This document shows positions 28,681-38,506 of a DNA stretch of 64,000 nt, piece by piece. The notes beneath the pieces are model-generated. The model did no database searches and was not told the origin of the DNA. It worked only from the letters and a program-made list of their open reading frames with translations. The stretch lies in NCBI GenBank assembly GCA_934234035.1, contig CAKQHH010000005.1:31070-95069 (forward strand), written 5' to 3'. How positions within the stretch are numbered: the first letter of the stretch is position 1; every line of letters begins with the position of its first letter. The position numbers and the translations under genes were made by a program. The stretch is from an uncultured Clostridia bacterium (GTDB lineage Bacteria > Bacillota > Clostridia > Peptostreptococcales > Anaerovoracaceae).

Positions 28681-30420
28681 TTACAGTCCAAATCTCTCCG
28701 CATTTACCAGGTCAATGGCATCCTTCGTTGCATCCTCTGCAGACTTCAGGCTCATCTCCCCTTCTCTTCTCAGCTTATACTCCACAATACCCTCACCGGC
28801 TTTCTTTCCGACGGTGATTCGAATCGGCATTCCCAGCAGATCCGCATCCTTGAACTTCACGCCCGGTCTCTCGTCACGATCGTCGCACAGAACTTCCACT
28901 CCGGCTTTTTCCAGTTCTTCCTCAATCTTGTTGGCCAGATTCATCTGAGTCTCATCCTGCGGATTGATTACGGTAATCATTACGTGATACGGCGCAACGG
29001 AAATCGGCCAGATGATGCCGTTTTCGTCGTTGTGCTGCTCGATGATTGCCTGCAGGGTACGGGTGATGCCGATGCCGTAGCAGCCCATCTGGTATACGCA
29101 GTCGTTTCCGTTCTCATCCTTGTAGAACGCCTTCATGGATTCGGAGTACTTGGTTCCCAACTTGAAGATCTGTCCAACCTCGATACCTCTGCTGTGCTCG
29201 ATGATCGGCTTTCCGCACTTCGGGCAACGCTCGCCTTCTTTCAGGACCTTGATGTCCGTCACGATATCGCCCTTGTAATCTCTTCCGTAGCATACGCCGG
29301 TCATGTGGTGGTTTTCCTGGTTTGCACCGGCACACATGTTCACGGTTCCAACCAGTTCGCTGTCCACGACAATCTTGCAGTTCTGCAGTCCTACCGGGCC
29401 GGTGAATCCGCCGACACAGCCGGTGGTCGCACCCATCTCATCCTCATTAGCGAATTCGATGTAGTGTTCCGGAATGCCCAGTGCGTTTACGAGCTTAATC
29501 ATATTCACTTCGCGGTCACCGCGAACGAAAGCGCATACGTATTCCGCCGGATTCAGCTCATCGTCGTAAGTAACGAACATCAGCGCCTTGATGGACTTCT
29601 TCACATCCATGTGGAGGTAGTTGCATACATCCTCGATGGTCTTGGTTCCCGGAGTATATACGCTCTTCAGTTCTTCCATTTCTTCCTGAACCGGTTCGTC
29701 ATCCACGCATTCCGCTCTCTCCAGCGTTGCCGCATATCCGCATTCCGGACAGTGTGCCAGTTCACTCTCTCCCACGTTAGACAGTGCGGAGAATTCGTGA
29801 GAACGGCTTCCGCCAATCGGACCGTTATCCGCTTCTACAATTCTGTAGTCCAGTCCGCAGCGAGTGAAGATTCTCTCGTAGGCACCGTACTCGTTCATGT
29901 AGCTGACATCCATTCCCGCTTCATCTCTGTCGAAGGAATATCCGTCGCTCATCAAGAACTCTCTGGAACGCAGCAGTCCGTATCTTGGACGAGCCTCGTC
30001 TCTATACTTCCACTGAATCTGGTACAGGGTCTGCGGAAGTTCTCTGTAGGAAGAGAATTCGTTCCGCGCGATATCTGTTACGGTCTCCTCATGCGTCGGT
30101 CCAAGGCAGAAGTCTCTTCCGTTTCTGTCCTTGATTCTCCACAGTTCCGGTCCGTATGCATACCATCTGCCGGATTCCTTCCACAGTTCGGCCGGATTCG
30201 GTCCCGGCATCAGGATTTCCTGGTCGCCGATGCGGTCCAGTTCCTCCCGGACAATATTCTCTACCTTCCGCAGGGAACGATATCCCAGCGGCATGAATTC
30301 ATAGATTCCCGCTGCGACCTTTCGAACCAGGTTGGCACGAATCAGCAGCTGATGGCTGACCAGTTCCGCTTCCTTCGGTGCTTCTCTCAATGTCTTCAGA
30401 TGTCTCTTGGATAATTTCAT
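28681..30420 (-). CDS. proS: prolyl-tRNA synthetase (bacterial type with editing domain)
   Basis: ProRS of 579 residues. Class II motifs include the N-terminal VAAGIYEFMPLGYRSLRKVE and RYGLLRSREFLMSDGYSFD. The INS editing domain, which clears Ala-tRNAPro, covers about residues 220-400 (EYVCAFVRGDREVNMIKL, TGCVGGFTGPVGL). The C-terminal anticodon-binding domain includes RDERPGVKFKDADLLGMP. Lies two bases after ispDF and two before the chromate transporter pair. Confidence 0.96.
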   Translation of the reverse strand: MKLSKRHLKTLREAPKEAELVSHQLLIRANLVRKVAAGIYEFMPLGYRSLRKVENIVREELDRIGDQEILMPGPNPAELWKESGRWYAYGPELWRIKDRNGRDFCLGPTHEETVTDIARNEFSSYRELPQTLYQIQWKYRDEARPRYGLLRSREFLMSDGYSFDRDEAGMDVSYMNEYGAYERIFTRCGLDYRIVEADNGPIGGSRSHEFSALSNVGESELAHCPECGYAATLERAECVDDEPVQEEMEELKSVYTPGTKTIEDVCNYLHMDVKKSIKALMFVTYDDELNPAEYVCAFVRGDREVNMIKLVNALGIPEHYIEFANEDEMGATTGCVGGFTGPVGLQNCKIVVDSELVGTVNMCAGANQENHHMTGVCYGRDYKGDIVTDIKVLKEGERCPKCGKPIIEHSRGIEVGQIFKLGTKYSESMKAFYKDENGNDCVYQMGCYGIGITRTLQAIIEQHNDENGIIWPISVAPYHVMITVINPQDETQMNLANKIEEELEKAGVEVLCDDRDERPGVKFKDADLLGMPIRITVGKKAGEGIVEYKLRREGEMSLKSAEDATKDAIDLVNAERFGL

Positions 30421-30422
30421 TT

Positions 30423-31616
30423 CTATTGTCTCCCTTCAATTGTGCAGCTTGCGATTGCCGCAATGCCTTCTTCTCGTCCCGTAAAGCCCAGCTTCTCCGT
30501 GGTGGTGGCTTTTACATTCACCTGCCCCTCGGAAACATTCATCGCCCGGGCGAGATTTTCTTTCATGGTTTCTATATGAGGTGCCAGCTTCGGCTTCTCA
30601 CAGATAATTGTCACATCTGCGTTGACAATACGGTAATCGCCGATAATCCGGATTACCTCCCGGAGCAGTTCTATGCTGTCCGCTCCCCGATATTTCTCAT
30701 CGGTATCCGGAAAATATTTTCCAATATCTCCTTTTCCCGCAGCTCCCAGCAGGGCATCCATCAATGCGTGCGTTGCCACATCCGCATCGGAATGTCCCAG
30801 AAGTCCCATTTTGCTGGGGACCGGGGTCCCGCACAATATCAGGCTTCTGTCCGGGACAAGGCGGTGTACATCGTAACCGTTTCCTGTTCTGATTTCCATA
30901 GAAATGTCCTCTTTGGTCGTTATTTTTCGGTTGGCGTACTCTCCCTCCACAAGGGCCACGGAGATGCCCGCCAATTCCGCGACGGATGCATCATCGGTAC
31001 CGGCATACCCCTTCTGTCTCGCAACATCGTAGGCCCGGCGAATCACATCCAGCCGAAAGCTTTGAGGCGTCTGAACGCAAAACATGCGCCTTCTCTCAAT
31101 AACTTTACTGTCCATTATAGGATAAATAAATAACGAGTTCAAGTCGGTATCCGGAATAATCCGCATGGAATCCACCGACGGAACCGCGGTACATACCGCA
31201 TCCCACCGGTCCAAACCCTTTAAGTTTCGGTCAATGATTCCGGTCGTCAGGTCCGCGCGGGCGCCGTCGTGAATCAGCACCTTTACGGAATTTTCCGAAA
31301 TTCCTTTCTCTCTGCAAATATTTCCGCACACATCCAGACCGGCTTGAACGGAGTCTCCCCGTTCCTTTCCGCCCTTCGTCAGCCGTACCTCCTTGCCGGA
31401 AACCTCCTGCAGGGCGCGGGCTGTTTTTAGGTAAAAATCCGCATTCGTGCCGTCCGCCGGCGTGACGATGACGATTCCGTCGATATCCGGATGTTCCGCA
31501 AACGGCCGCGCGGCGCACTCCAACACGGTGCTGTCCCGATACGGCAGCATCTGCTTCGGCACCTCCGCGTTCATGCGGGTTCCTTTTCCCGCCGCAACTA
31601 CGATTCCAATGTTCAT
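30423..31616 (-). CDS. ispDF: bifunctional IspD/IspF (MEP isoprenoid pathway)
   Basis: 397-residue fusion of two MEP pathway enzymes. Residues 1-230 are the cytidylyltransferase IspD (VVAAGKGTRMNAEVPKQML, GGKERGDSVQAGL, IHDGARADL). From about residue 236, MEIRTGNGYDVHRL opens IspF, the cyclodiphosphate synthase, with GHSDADVATHALMDALLGA and ATTTEKLGFTGREEGIAA. The ATG at 31616 has GAGGGAG ahead; a TTG five codons earlier lacks a site. IspD/IspF fusions are known, mostly in proteobacteria and some Clostridia. ispE lies elsewhere in the window. Confidence 0.95.
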   Translation of the reverse strand: MNIGIVVAAGKGTRMNAEVPKQMLPYRDSTVLECAARPFAEHPDIDGIVIVTPADGTNADFYLKTARALQEVSGKEVRLTKGGKERGDSVQAGLDVCGNICREKGISENSVKVLIHDGARADLTTGIIDRNLKGLDRWDAVCTAVPSVDSMRIIPDTDLNSLFIYPIMDSKVIERRRMFCVQTPQSFRLDVIRRAYDVARQKGYAGTDDASVAELAGISVALVEGEYANRKITTKEDISMEIRTGNGYDVHRLVPDRSLILCGTPVPSKMGLLGHSDADVATHALMDALLGAAGKGDIGKYFPDTDEKYRGADSIELLREVIRIIGDYRIVNADVTIICEKPKLAPHIETMKENLARAMNVSEGQVNVKATTTEKLGFTGREEGIAAIASCTIEGRQ

Positions 31617-31694
31617 CGTTTTCTCCCTCAAGGTATTCTTCTAAAAGTAATCATATATAAAAACCGGTCGTTTCCGGCCATATACCGTTCTCGG

Positions 31695-32168
31695 TTATAT
31701 GTGGGATTCGACCAGTTCATCTGCTTCTTCCATTGTATAATTTCCCGCCAGCATCAGCTCGCTCTCCAGAATCTGCTTTGCCGTGCCCAGGAGCTTTTTC
31801 TCTCCGGTGGAGAGGGCCTTCTTTCGATCGCTTCGCACTAAATTCCGAACAACCGAAGCGACCTCCTCGATTTCTCCGGTTTTCAGCCGATCCATATTCA
31901 AGCGGTATCGGCGATTCCAATTCGCCGGCATCGCTTCTGCCTCTTCGCCCAGCAGCTTAAAGACTGCCGGAAAATCTTCCGCAGTAATAATTTTGCGCAC
32001 GCCAACCCGCGCAGAACTTTCCACCGGAATCAGGACCGTCATCTTGCTGTGAGGCAGATTCACATCGTAATATTTGTGAATTTCGCCCAGCACTTCTTTT
32101 TCGACAATATCTGTAATCGTTCCGGCTCCGTACATCGGATATGCTATTTTCTCGCCAACCTGAAACAT
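31695..32168 (-). CDS. carD: CarD-family transcriptional regulator
   Basis: 157-residue CarD/CdnL protein that binds RNA polymerase beta and stabilises open complexes. The N-terminal RNA polymerase interaction domain starts FQVGEKIAYPMYGAGTI; the helical C-terminal domain includes NWNRRYRLNMDRLKTG, the DNA-contacting region. First gene of the long ispDF-proS-cysS operon. Two good promoters precede it. A hairpin (ACCG/CGGT with flanking ATAT) overlaps its stop and a GCCGG..CCGG stem with TTTTT follows, so termination here may be partial. Confidence 0.92.
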   Translation of the reverse strand: MFQVGEKIAYPMYGAGTITDIVEKEVLGEIHKYYDVNLPHSKMTVLIPVESSARVGVRKIITAEDFPAVFKLLGEEAEAMPANWNRRYRLNMDRLKTGEIEEVASVVRNLVRSDRKKALSTGEKKLLGTAKQILESELMLAGNYTMEEADELVESHI

Positions 32169-32197
32169 ATCGCCTCTCCTTTTTTTGACACACTGTT

Positions 32198-32226
32198 ATT
32201 ATATCCCGAGGCAAAATTATTTGCAA
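32198..32226 (-). promoter_or_regulatory. carD proximal promoter
   Basis: Minus-strand -35 TTGCAA (32221-32226) and -10 TATAAT (32198-32203), spacer 17. Transcription would begin about 20 bases ahead of the carD start codon region. Confidence 0.75.
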
Positions 32227-32239
32227 GTAAAAATTAATT

Positions 32240-32268
32240 ATTTTACCATCATGCTGTATATATGTCAA
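32240..32268 (-). promoter_or_regulatory. carD distal promoter
   Basis: Minus-strand -35 TTGACA (32263-32268, perfect) and -10 TAAAAT (32240-32245), spacer 17. Together with the proximal promoter it forms a tandem pair 42 bases apart. Confidence 0.75.
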
Positions 32269-32363
32269 CTGCATTTCTCGCTTTTTATTGCCGCAATCGG
32301 CACTTTTCGGGACGGGGAAACATATGCTTATCAGTTGTTATTCTATCATCTTTCACATTTCTG

Positions 32364-32372
32364 TGATATAAT
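32364..32372 (+). promoter_or_regulatory. extended -10 promoter for the two-component operon
   Basis: TGATATAAT provides a consensus -10 with TGn extension 73 bases ahead of the response regulator; no good -35 is present. Divergent to the carD promoters. Confidence 0.55.
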
Positions 32373-32444
32373 CTTTACAGTTTTTCAATGGTGCAATCTC
32401 TTATAATAAAAGGGACTGCCGGAATACTGAAAGGAGAACTTTGA

Positions 32445-33149
32445 ATGAAGAAATTACTCGTAGTAGACGACGAAGATAAGATCCGGGAGGTCATCAAGGA
32501 ATACGCTGAATTCAGCGGATATGAGGTGACCGAAGCCGCCGACGGCATGAGCGCCATCGGTCTTTGCAAACTCAATGATTACGATTTGATTATCATGGAT
32601 GTGATGATGCCGAAGCTGGATGGGTTCAGCTCCGTGAAGGAAATCAAGAAGATCAAGGACATCCCGGTAATCATGCTCTCCGCCAGGGGGGAAGAATACG
32701 ACAAGCTGTTCGGCTTCGAGCTGGGCATCGACGATTATGTGGTTAAGCCATTCAGCCCGAAGGAACTGATGGCCCGGGTGAATGCGGTACTGCAGCGGAA
32801 GAGCGGTTCCGAGAACAACAGCGCCCAGGTGATGAAGTTCGACGGACTGGAAGTGAACTTCGCTGCCCGCACCATTACCGTAGACGGTGAACGGGTCAAC
32901 CTGACCCCGAAGGAATACGACCTTCTCTTCTATCTGATTCAGAACAAGAATATCGCTTTGTCCAGAGACAAGCTTCTTTCCGACATCTGGGGATACGACT
33001 TCTTTGGAGACGACCGTACCATCGATACCCATATCAAGAATCTGCGGAACAACCTGGGACCGTATCGGAATTTCATTGTAACGTTGAGAGGAGTAGGATA
33101 CAAATTTGAGTACGACGACAGCAAGAAAGGAAAAGAATCCGCAGAGTAA
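32445..33149 (+). CDS. OmpR/PhoB-type response regulator
   Basis: 234-residue two-component regulator. The receiver domain (1-120) has the acidic pocket VVDDEDK, the phosphorylation site in IIMDVMMPKLDG (Asp about residue 48), and KPFSPKELMARV. A winged-helix DNA-binding domain follows (LTPKEYDLLFYLIQN, SRDKLLSDIWGYDF, RTIDTHIKNLRNNLG, VRGVGYKFE-like end). Preceded by AAAGGAGAAC. Overlaps the kinase gene by 44 bases. The signal is not evident. Confidence 0.93.
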   Translation: MKKLLVVDDEDKIREVIKEYAEFSGYEVTEAADGMSAIGLCKLNDYDLIIMDVMMPKLDGFSSVKEIKKIKDIPVIMLSARGEEYDKLFGFELGIDDYVVKPFSPKELMARVNAVLQRKSGSENNSAQVMKFDGLEVNFAARTITVDGERVNLTPKEYDLLFYLIQNKNIALSRDKLLSDIWGYDFFGDDRTIDTHIKNLRNNLGPYRNFIVTLRGVGYKFEYDDSKKGKESAE

Positions 33150-34581
33150 GTTTGATCTTAACAGCATCCGAACCGTCATGCTGCTGTACTTCTTCACTTT
33201 TGCAGCCGTGTTGATTATGCTGATTTGGTCGCTCCAGAGCTTCTTTATGACTCACTATTTCGAGCAGATGAAGGTGCAGGAAACGGAGCACACCGCCGCT
33301 CTTCTGAAGAATGAATTTCTGCAGGACGACGGGCAGTTCAAGAATCTGGCACTCAACGCCTCTGCATCCAGTGATATTTTCATCCGAGTGGATACCCCGG
33401 ACGGCACCAGTGTCTTTGACAACGGTTCGTATTTCCGGCCTTCTTCCATCGCCTACGATTACGAAACATCCACGGCGCGAGACCGCTTGGAGAAGAGCAA
33501 TAAGAATTCCGTTTCACTGGTGGCCAACGATACGAAGAAGGACAGCCGGAAACTGATTTATGCCACCTACATCGGGGATACACCAAGCAATAACATTTTG
33601 TTCATTGTAGCCCCCCTGTATCCGGTGAAATCCACCATTTCCATCCTCCGGCTGCAGCTGAAATACATCAGCTTCATCGCTCTGATTGTGGCCGCACTGC
33701 TGGCACTGTTCATCGCCCGGAGGCTGTCCCGACCGATTAAGGACATCACCAAATCGGCCATGGAGCTTTCCCACGGCAATTACAACGTGAAGTTCAACGG
33801 CGGCATGTTCACGGAGACCAACGAATTGGCTCGCACGCTGAACACCGCTTCCTACGAAATGCAGAAGACGGACTTCTATCAGCGGGATTTGATTGCCAAT
33901 GTGTCCCACGACCTGAAGACCCCGCTCACCATGATCAAATCCTACGCGGAAATGATCAACGACATCTCCGGCGACAATCCGGAGAAGCGGAAGGAGCACC
34001 TGAAGGTCATCATCACCGAAGCGGATCGGCTGAACAAGCTGGTTTCCGATATGCTTTCCGCCTCCAAGATTCAGTCCAACAATCTGGAGCTGGACAAGGA
34101 AATCTTCGATCTGGTGGCAGTAACGGAGGAAATCGTGGCCACCTATAAAGTGCTGAACGAACAGGACGGATACCACATCCGCCTGAACAAGTGCAAAGCG
34201 ACCTACGTCTACGGCGACAAGGAGAAAATCAAGCAGGTGTTGTCCAACTTCGTCTCCAATGCCATTAAGTATTGCGGCGAAGACCGGGTGGTGAACGTGG
34301 ACGTCAAGCGAATCGGCAAAAAGGTCCGGGTGGATGTCATCGACCACGGCGACGGCATCGCCTCCGACGAGCTGTCCCACGTATGGGAACGGTATTACCG
34401 CACCAGTGCCAACCGGAACCGCACCATCGAAGGATCCGGCCTGGGTCTTTCCATCGTCAAAGGTATTCTGGTACTCCACAATGCCAATTACGGGGTAAAA
34501 AGCAAGGTCGGCCAGGGCAGCGACTTCTGGTTTGAAATGGATACGGTGAAAAAACCGACGGATGCCGAAGGCAAAAAATAA
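33106..34581 (+). CDS. membrane sensor histidine kinase
   Basis: About 491 residues. A first membrane span near residues 24-45 (VMLLYFFTFAAVLIMLIWSL), an extracytoplasmic sensor of about 130 residues, a second span near residues 186-205, a HAMP domain (ARRLSRPIKDITKSAMEL), the dimerisation helix with SHDLKTPLTMIKSYAEM (phospho-His), and an ATPase domain with N, G1 and G2 boxes (VLSNFVSNAIKY, DHGDGIASDE, GSGLGLSIVKGI). The TTG start at 33106 is uncertain; the next in-frame ATG (33178) would remove the cytoplasmic start. Pairs with the preceding regulator. Confidence 0.9.
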   Translation: MSTTTARKEKNPQSKFDLNSIRTVMLLYFFTFAAVLIMLIWSLQSFFMTHYFEQMKVQETEHTAALLKNEFLQDDGQFKNLALNASASSDIFIRVDTPDGTSVFDNGSYFRPSSIAYDYETSTARDRLEKSNKNSVSLVANDTKKDSRKLIYATYIGDTPSNNILFIVAPLYPVKSTISILRLQLKYISFIALIVAALLALFIARRLSRPIKDITKSAMELSHGNYNVKFNGGMFTETNELARTLNTASYEMQKTDFYQRDLIANVSHDLKTPLTMIKSYAEMINDISGDNPEKRKEHLKVIITEADRLNKLVSDMLSASKIQSNNLELDKEIFDLVAVTEEIVATYKVLNEQDGYHIRLNKCKATYVYGDKEKIKQVLSNFVSNAIKYCGEDRVVNVDVKRIGKKVRVDVIDHGDGIASDELSHVWERYYRTSANRNRTIEGSGLGLSIVKGILVLHNANYGVKSKVGQGSDFWFEMDTVKKPTDAEGKK

Positions 34582-34603
34582 AACCCATGGATAATAACTC
34601 AAT

Positions 34604-34638
34604 CTCTGTCCGGTGCAGAACCCGGGCAGAGATTTTTA
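34604..34638 (+). terminator. terminator after the histidine kinase gene
   Basis: CTCTGTCCGG and CCGGGCAGAG pair (one G-T) around an 8-base loop, followed by ATTTTTA. Ends the two-component operon 23 bases past the stop. Confidence 0.8.
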
Positions 34639-34704
34639 CCGTGTATAATTCACACTGCTATTTTCATTCGATTTATTAATTATGTAAAACATTTGGAGGA
34701 ATGT

Positions 34705-35718
34705 ATGAACAAAAGAGTCTGCATTATTTACACCGGCGGCACCATCGGCATGGTTCCGACCCAGGACGGCTACCAGCCGAAGGAAGGATATTTTTCCGGC
34801 GAACTGAAGAAGATTCGGGATCTGTATTCCGCTGCCATGCCGAAGTGGGATCTCATCGAATACGATCCGCTTCTGGATTCGTCCAACATCACCTACGTGC
34901 AGTGGAACCGGATGGCCAACACCATTAAGGAGAACTACGAGCGCTACGACGGCTTCGTCATTCTCCACGGCACCGACACCATGGCCTACAGCGCCTCTGC
35001 CCTGTCCTTCATGCTGGAAGGTCTGAAGAAACCGGTCATCTTCACCGGCTCGCAGATTCCCCTGTATGAGCTCCGTTCCGACGGACGGGACAATCTGATC
35101 ACCTCTCTGATGATTGCGGCCAACAGCGATATCCACGAGGTATGCCTGTATTTCGGCAACCATCTGATTCGAGGAAACCGTGCGGTCAAAACCTCTGCGG
35201 ACGGACTGATTGCATTCTCCTCCCCGAACTACCCGGTACTGGCCAAAGCCGGCATCGACATCGAATACTTCCCGAACCGCTTCCTGCCGGAACCAAAGGA
35301 ACCGTTCCGGGTAACGGAGATGAAACCCACATCCATCGGTGTCATCAAATTGTTCCCGGGAATTCACTTCGATCTCTTTGCGCCAATCGTTAACAAGGAC
35401 CTTCGGGCCCTGGTTCTGGAAACCTTCGGCACCGGAAACATTCCGAACTACGATTCGGAACTTCCGCCGCTCATCAGCAAGGCCATCGAAAACGATACCG
35501 CCGTGGTGGTATGCACGCAGTGCATGCAGGGCACCGTTCGTCTGGGTACCTATGAGACCAGCTCCGAATTGGCCCGGGCCGGTGCCGCCAGCGGCAGCAA
35601 TATGACCACCGAGGCCACGGTCACCAAGCTCCAGTACCTGTTCAGCAAGGGCTTCACCGCCAGCGAGGTTCGGGACTGGATAGAATCGGACCTGCGGGGA
35701 GAGCTGACCATTGGCTAG
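34705..35718 (+). CDS. ansA: type I L-asparaginase
   Basis: 337-residue cytoplasmic asparaginase, hydrolysing L-asparagine to aspartate and ammonia. The two catalytic threonine motifs are IIYTGGTIGMVP at the start and VILHGTDTMAYSASAL near residue 88. No signal peptide. The ATG at 34705 has GGAGG five bases ahead; a TTG four codons upstream is inside the ribosome site. The next gene starts inside its last codons, indicating an operon. Confidence 0.93.
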   Translation: MNKRVCIIYTGGTIGMVPTQDGYQPKEGYFSGELKKIRDLYSAAMPKWDLIEYDPLLDSSNITYVQWNRMANTIKENYERYDGFVILHGTDTMAYSASALSFMLEGLKKPVIFTGSQIPLYELRSDGRDNLITSLMIAANSDIHEVCLYFGNHLIRGNRAVKTSADGLIAFSSPNYPVLAKAGIDIEYFPNRFLPEPKEPFRVTEMKPTSIGVIKLFPGIHFDLFAPIVNKDLRALVLETFGTGNIPNYDSELPPLISKAIENDTAVVVCTQCMQGTVRLGTYETSSELARAGAASGSNMTTEATVTKLQYLFSKGFTASEVRDWIESDLRGELTIG

Positions 35719-36781
35719 CCGGAACAAGAAGCACGCCATTATTCCTATTTTTATCCCTCACAAAGGATGTCCCAACGACTGCATCTTCTGCAACCAGCGG
35801 AAAATCACCGCACGCTCGGCGGCAGTCACCCCGGAGGACGTGCGAACCACCATCCGCACCTGGCTCACCACATTGCAGGACGTTCCGGTGGTGGAAGCCG
35901 CATTCTACGGCGGAAGTTTTACGGGGATTCCACTGGAAGAACAGCGGGCCTATCTGGAAGTGGCGCGGGAGTACAAAGAGAATGGTGCCATTCAGAAGAT
36001 TCACCTGTCCACCCGGCCGGACTACATCACCCCGGAGATTTTGGATAACCTGAAAGAATACTCCGTGGATACCATCGAGCTGGGCGTGCAGTCCTTCGAC
36101 GAGGATGTACTCCGCCAAAGCCGCCGAGGTCACACGGTGCAGCAGGTCTATGATGCCGTTGCGCAGATTCAAGACTACGGCTTCGAGCTGGGGATTCAGC
36201 TGATGATCGGACTGCCCGGCGATACGATGGAGAAGTGCCTCTATTCCGCACGGGAAACCGCTCGCCTGCGGCCACAGCTGGCGCGCCTGTATCCCACCAT
36301 CGTTCTGGACGAGACGGATCTCTATGAGGAATATCGGCAGGGCACGTACATCCCGCTGAGCCGGGAGGAGGCCGTTCTTCGCACAAAAGAAATGTACAAA
36401 ATTCTGGAGGCGTCCGGCATCACCATCATGCGGGTGGGTCTGAAGAGCACGGATCTCATCGGCGACGGCGGCGCCATTAACGGCGGCACCTACCACCCGG
36501 CCTTTCGCCAGCTGGTGGAAGGGGCGATTGCCCGCGAACGCATCGAGCTGCTTCTGAATGAATTAAATCACAAAGCTTCCGGCGATTCTTTGACAGAAAA
36601 CAAACGAAAAATTGATGTATTTTCCAACGGAAAATGGTATTCTAATATGGTAGGTAACAAAGCCGACAACAAAAAATATTTCGCCCATAAATTTCCGGAG
36701 TTCAATTTCCGATTTCGCCGGGACGATGACCTGGCCGACGGACAGTTCCGGGTGTGTGCAAAGGAGGAGAAAAATGGATAG
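35711..36781 (+). CDS. Elp3-like radical SAM protein
   Basis: 356-residue radical-SAM protein. The cluster motif is GCPNDCIFCNQR near residue 22, followed by EAAFYGGSFTGIP and ELGVQSFDEDVLRQSRRGH, which place it in the Elp3/oxygen-independent coproporphyrinogen-like group. It lacks the acetyltransferase domain of full Elp3. Function unknown; a tRNA or cofactor modification role is only a guess. Start is TTG overlapping the ansA stop by eight bases; the frame then ends inside the ACT gene start (ATGGATAG). Confidence 0.8.
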   Translation: MASRNKKHAIIPIFIPHKGCPNDCIFCNQRKITARSAAVTPEDVRTTIRTWLTTLQDVPVVEAAFYGGSFTGIPLEEQRAYLEVAREYKENGAIQKIHLSTRPDYITPEILDNLKEYSVDTIELGVQSFDEDVLRQSRRGHTVQQVYDAVAQIQDYGFELGIQLMIGLPGDTMEKCLYSARETARLRPQLARLYPTIVLDETDLYEEYRQGTYIPLSREEAVLRTKEMYKILEASGITIMRVGLKSTDLIGDGGAINGGTYHPAFRQLVEGAIARERIELLLNELNHKASGDSLTENKRKIDVFSNGKWYSNMVGNKADNKKYFAHKFPEFNFRFRRDDDLADGQFRVCAKEEKNG

Positions 36782-37046
36782 AGAGAAAGCTGTGGTAACC
36801 GTCACCGGCAGAGATGAAGTAGGTATTCTGGCCTCCGTCTCTGCTTGCTGCGCCAACGCCAACGCCAGCGTCATCGAGATGACCCAGTCCGTAAAGCAGG
36901 ACTTCTTCACTATGATGATGGTGATCAGCGTCGAACACATGAATGTAACAATTGCTGAGCTCCAGGATGCAATTCTGAAGGAACTCCCGACAATGGACGT
37001 TCACGTAATGCATGAAAATATTTTCAATTCCATGCATCGGATTTAG
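36774..37046 (+). CDS. ACT domain protein (UPF0237)
   Basis: 90-residue stand-alone ACT domain. [29 protein letters not shown] is the typical first half that would bind an amino acid or other small ligand. Start ATG overlaps the previous stop by eight bases, with AAGGAGGAG ahead. It is regularly paired with the UPF0210 gene that follows 17 bases later, so the two probably act together; the ligand is unknown. Confidence 0.9.
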   Translation: MDREKAVVTVTGRDEVGILASVSACCANANASVIEMTQSVKQDFFTMMMVISVEHMNVTIAELQDAILKELPTMDVHVMHENIFNSMHRI

Positions 37047-37063
37047 CAGAAGGGAGAACAAGC

Positions 37064-38425
37064 ATGTATAACGATATTGGCGATATCTTGGAAACCATTT
37101 CCATGATTCGAGACAAAAACCTGGATGTCCGTACCACCACCATGGGCATCTCTCTGCTGGACTGTGCCGACAGCGACATCGACCGCTCCTGTGAGAAGAT
37201 CTACGAAAAGATCTGCCGAAAAGCAGAACACCTGGTGGAAACCGGCGAAAAGATTACCGGAAAGTACGGCATTCCAATTGTAAACAAGCGAGTTTCCGTT
37301 ACACCGATTGCCATGCTGGCCGGTGTATCCGGCGGCGACCCGGTCAAATACGCACGTACGCTGGATCGGGCAGCCCATACTGTCGGAATTGATTTTATCG
37401 GCGGATATTCCGCACTGGTCCAGAAGGGCTTCAGCGCCGGCGACCGGGAACTGATTGAATCCATCCCACAGGCTTTGGCCGAAACCCAGCTGGTGTGCTC
37501 CTCGGTAAACATCGGCTCCACCAAGGCCGGCATCAACATGGACGCCGTTGCCCTGATGGGCCGGCAGGTTCAGAAAGCTGCGCTCCTCACCAAAGACAAC
37601 CAGTGCATGGGCGCTGCAAAGCTGGTGGTATTCTGCAACGCGGTAGAGGATAACCCGTTCATGGCCGGTGCATTCCACGGCGTGGGCGAAGCGGATTCCG
37701 TCCTCAGCGTCGGCGTATCCGGCCCGGGCGTGGTTCGGTCCGTGCTGCACGACCTTCCGGACGATGCTCCGCTGAACGAGGTGGCAGAAACCATTAAGAA
37801 AACCGCTTTCAAAATCACCCGTGTGGGTCAGCTGGTGGGTTCCGAAGCTGCTGCCATGCTGGGCGTGCCGTTCGGAATCGTAGACCTATCCCTGGCTCCG
37901 ACCCCGGCCATCGGGGATTCCGTTGCCCGTATTCTGGAAGAAATCGGTCTGGAGCAGTGCGGTACTCACGGTACCACCGCTGCACTGGCCATGCTCAACG
38001 ATGCGGTTAAAAAAGGCGGCGTAATGGCCTCCTCCAGCGTGGGCGGACTCTCCGGCGCATTTATTCCGGTGAGCGAAGACGAGGGCATGATTGCCGCCGC
38101 TCGTAGCGGCAACCTGGTTCTGGAGAAGCTGGAAGCCATGACTGCGGTATGCTCCGTGGGTCTGGACATGATCGTCATTCCGGGCGATACCACTCCGGAA
38201 ACCATTTCCGCCATCATCGCTGACGAAGCGGCCATCGGTATGGTGAACAGCAAAACCACTGCCGTTCGTGTCATCCCGGCCATCGGCCTGAAGGGCGGCG
38301 AGGAGCTGAACTTCGGCGGTCTGCTGGGTTACGGTCCGGTAATGGATCTGAAAAATCCTTCCCCGGCAAAAATGATTCGCCGCGGCGGACGGATTCCGGC
38401 TCCGCTGCAGAGCTTGAAGAACTAA
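37064..38425 (+). CDS. UPF0210/PFL family protein
   Basis: 453-residue protein of the UPF0210 (DUF711) family, related in fold to pyruvate formate-lyase-type proteins but of unknown function. [20 protein letters not shown] is the typical start and [25 protein letters not shown] a strongly conserved middle segment. Preceded by AGAAGGGAG. Last gene of the ansA operon, followed by a strong terminator. Confidence 0.9.
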   Translation: MYNDIGDILETISMIRDKNLDVRTTTMGISLLDCADSDIDRSCEKIYEKICRKAEHLVETGEKITGKYGIPIVNKRVSVTPIAMLAGVSGGDPVKYARTLDRAAHTVGIDFIGGYSALVQKGFSAGDRELIESIPQALAETQLVCSSVNIGSTKAGINMDAVALMGRQVQKAALLTKDNQCMGAAKLVVFCNAVEDNPFMAGAFHGVGEADSVLSVGVSGPGVVRSVLHDLPDDAPLNEVAETIKKTAFKITRVGQLVGSEAAAMLGVPFGIVDLSLAPTPAIGDSVARILEEIGLEQCGTHGTTAALAMLNDAVKKGGVMASSSVGGLSGAFIPVSEDEGMIAAARSGNLVLEKLEAMTAVCSVGLDMIVIPGDTTPETISAIIADEAAIGMVNSKTTAVRVIPAIGLKGGEELNFGGLLGYGPVMDLKNPSPAKMIRRGGRIPAPLQSLKN

Positions 38426-38448
38426 TAAAATATAGGTTTTCATGAAGA

Positions 38449-38481
38449 AAACGGGAGAGCTGAACTGCAGCTCTCCCGTTT
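38449..38481. terminator. bidirectional terminator between converging genes
   Basis: AAACGGGAGAGCTG and CAGCTCTCCCGTTT form a perfect 14-bp stem around AACTG, with A and T runs on either side. It serves the UPF0210 gene on the plus strand and the dehydrogenase gene on the minus strand. Confidence 0.85.
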
Positions 38482-38506
38482 ATTCTGTCTTTGTTTTCCT
38501 TTTCCT

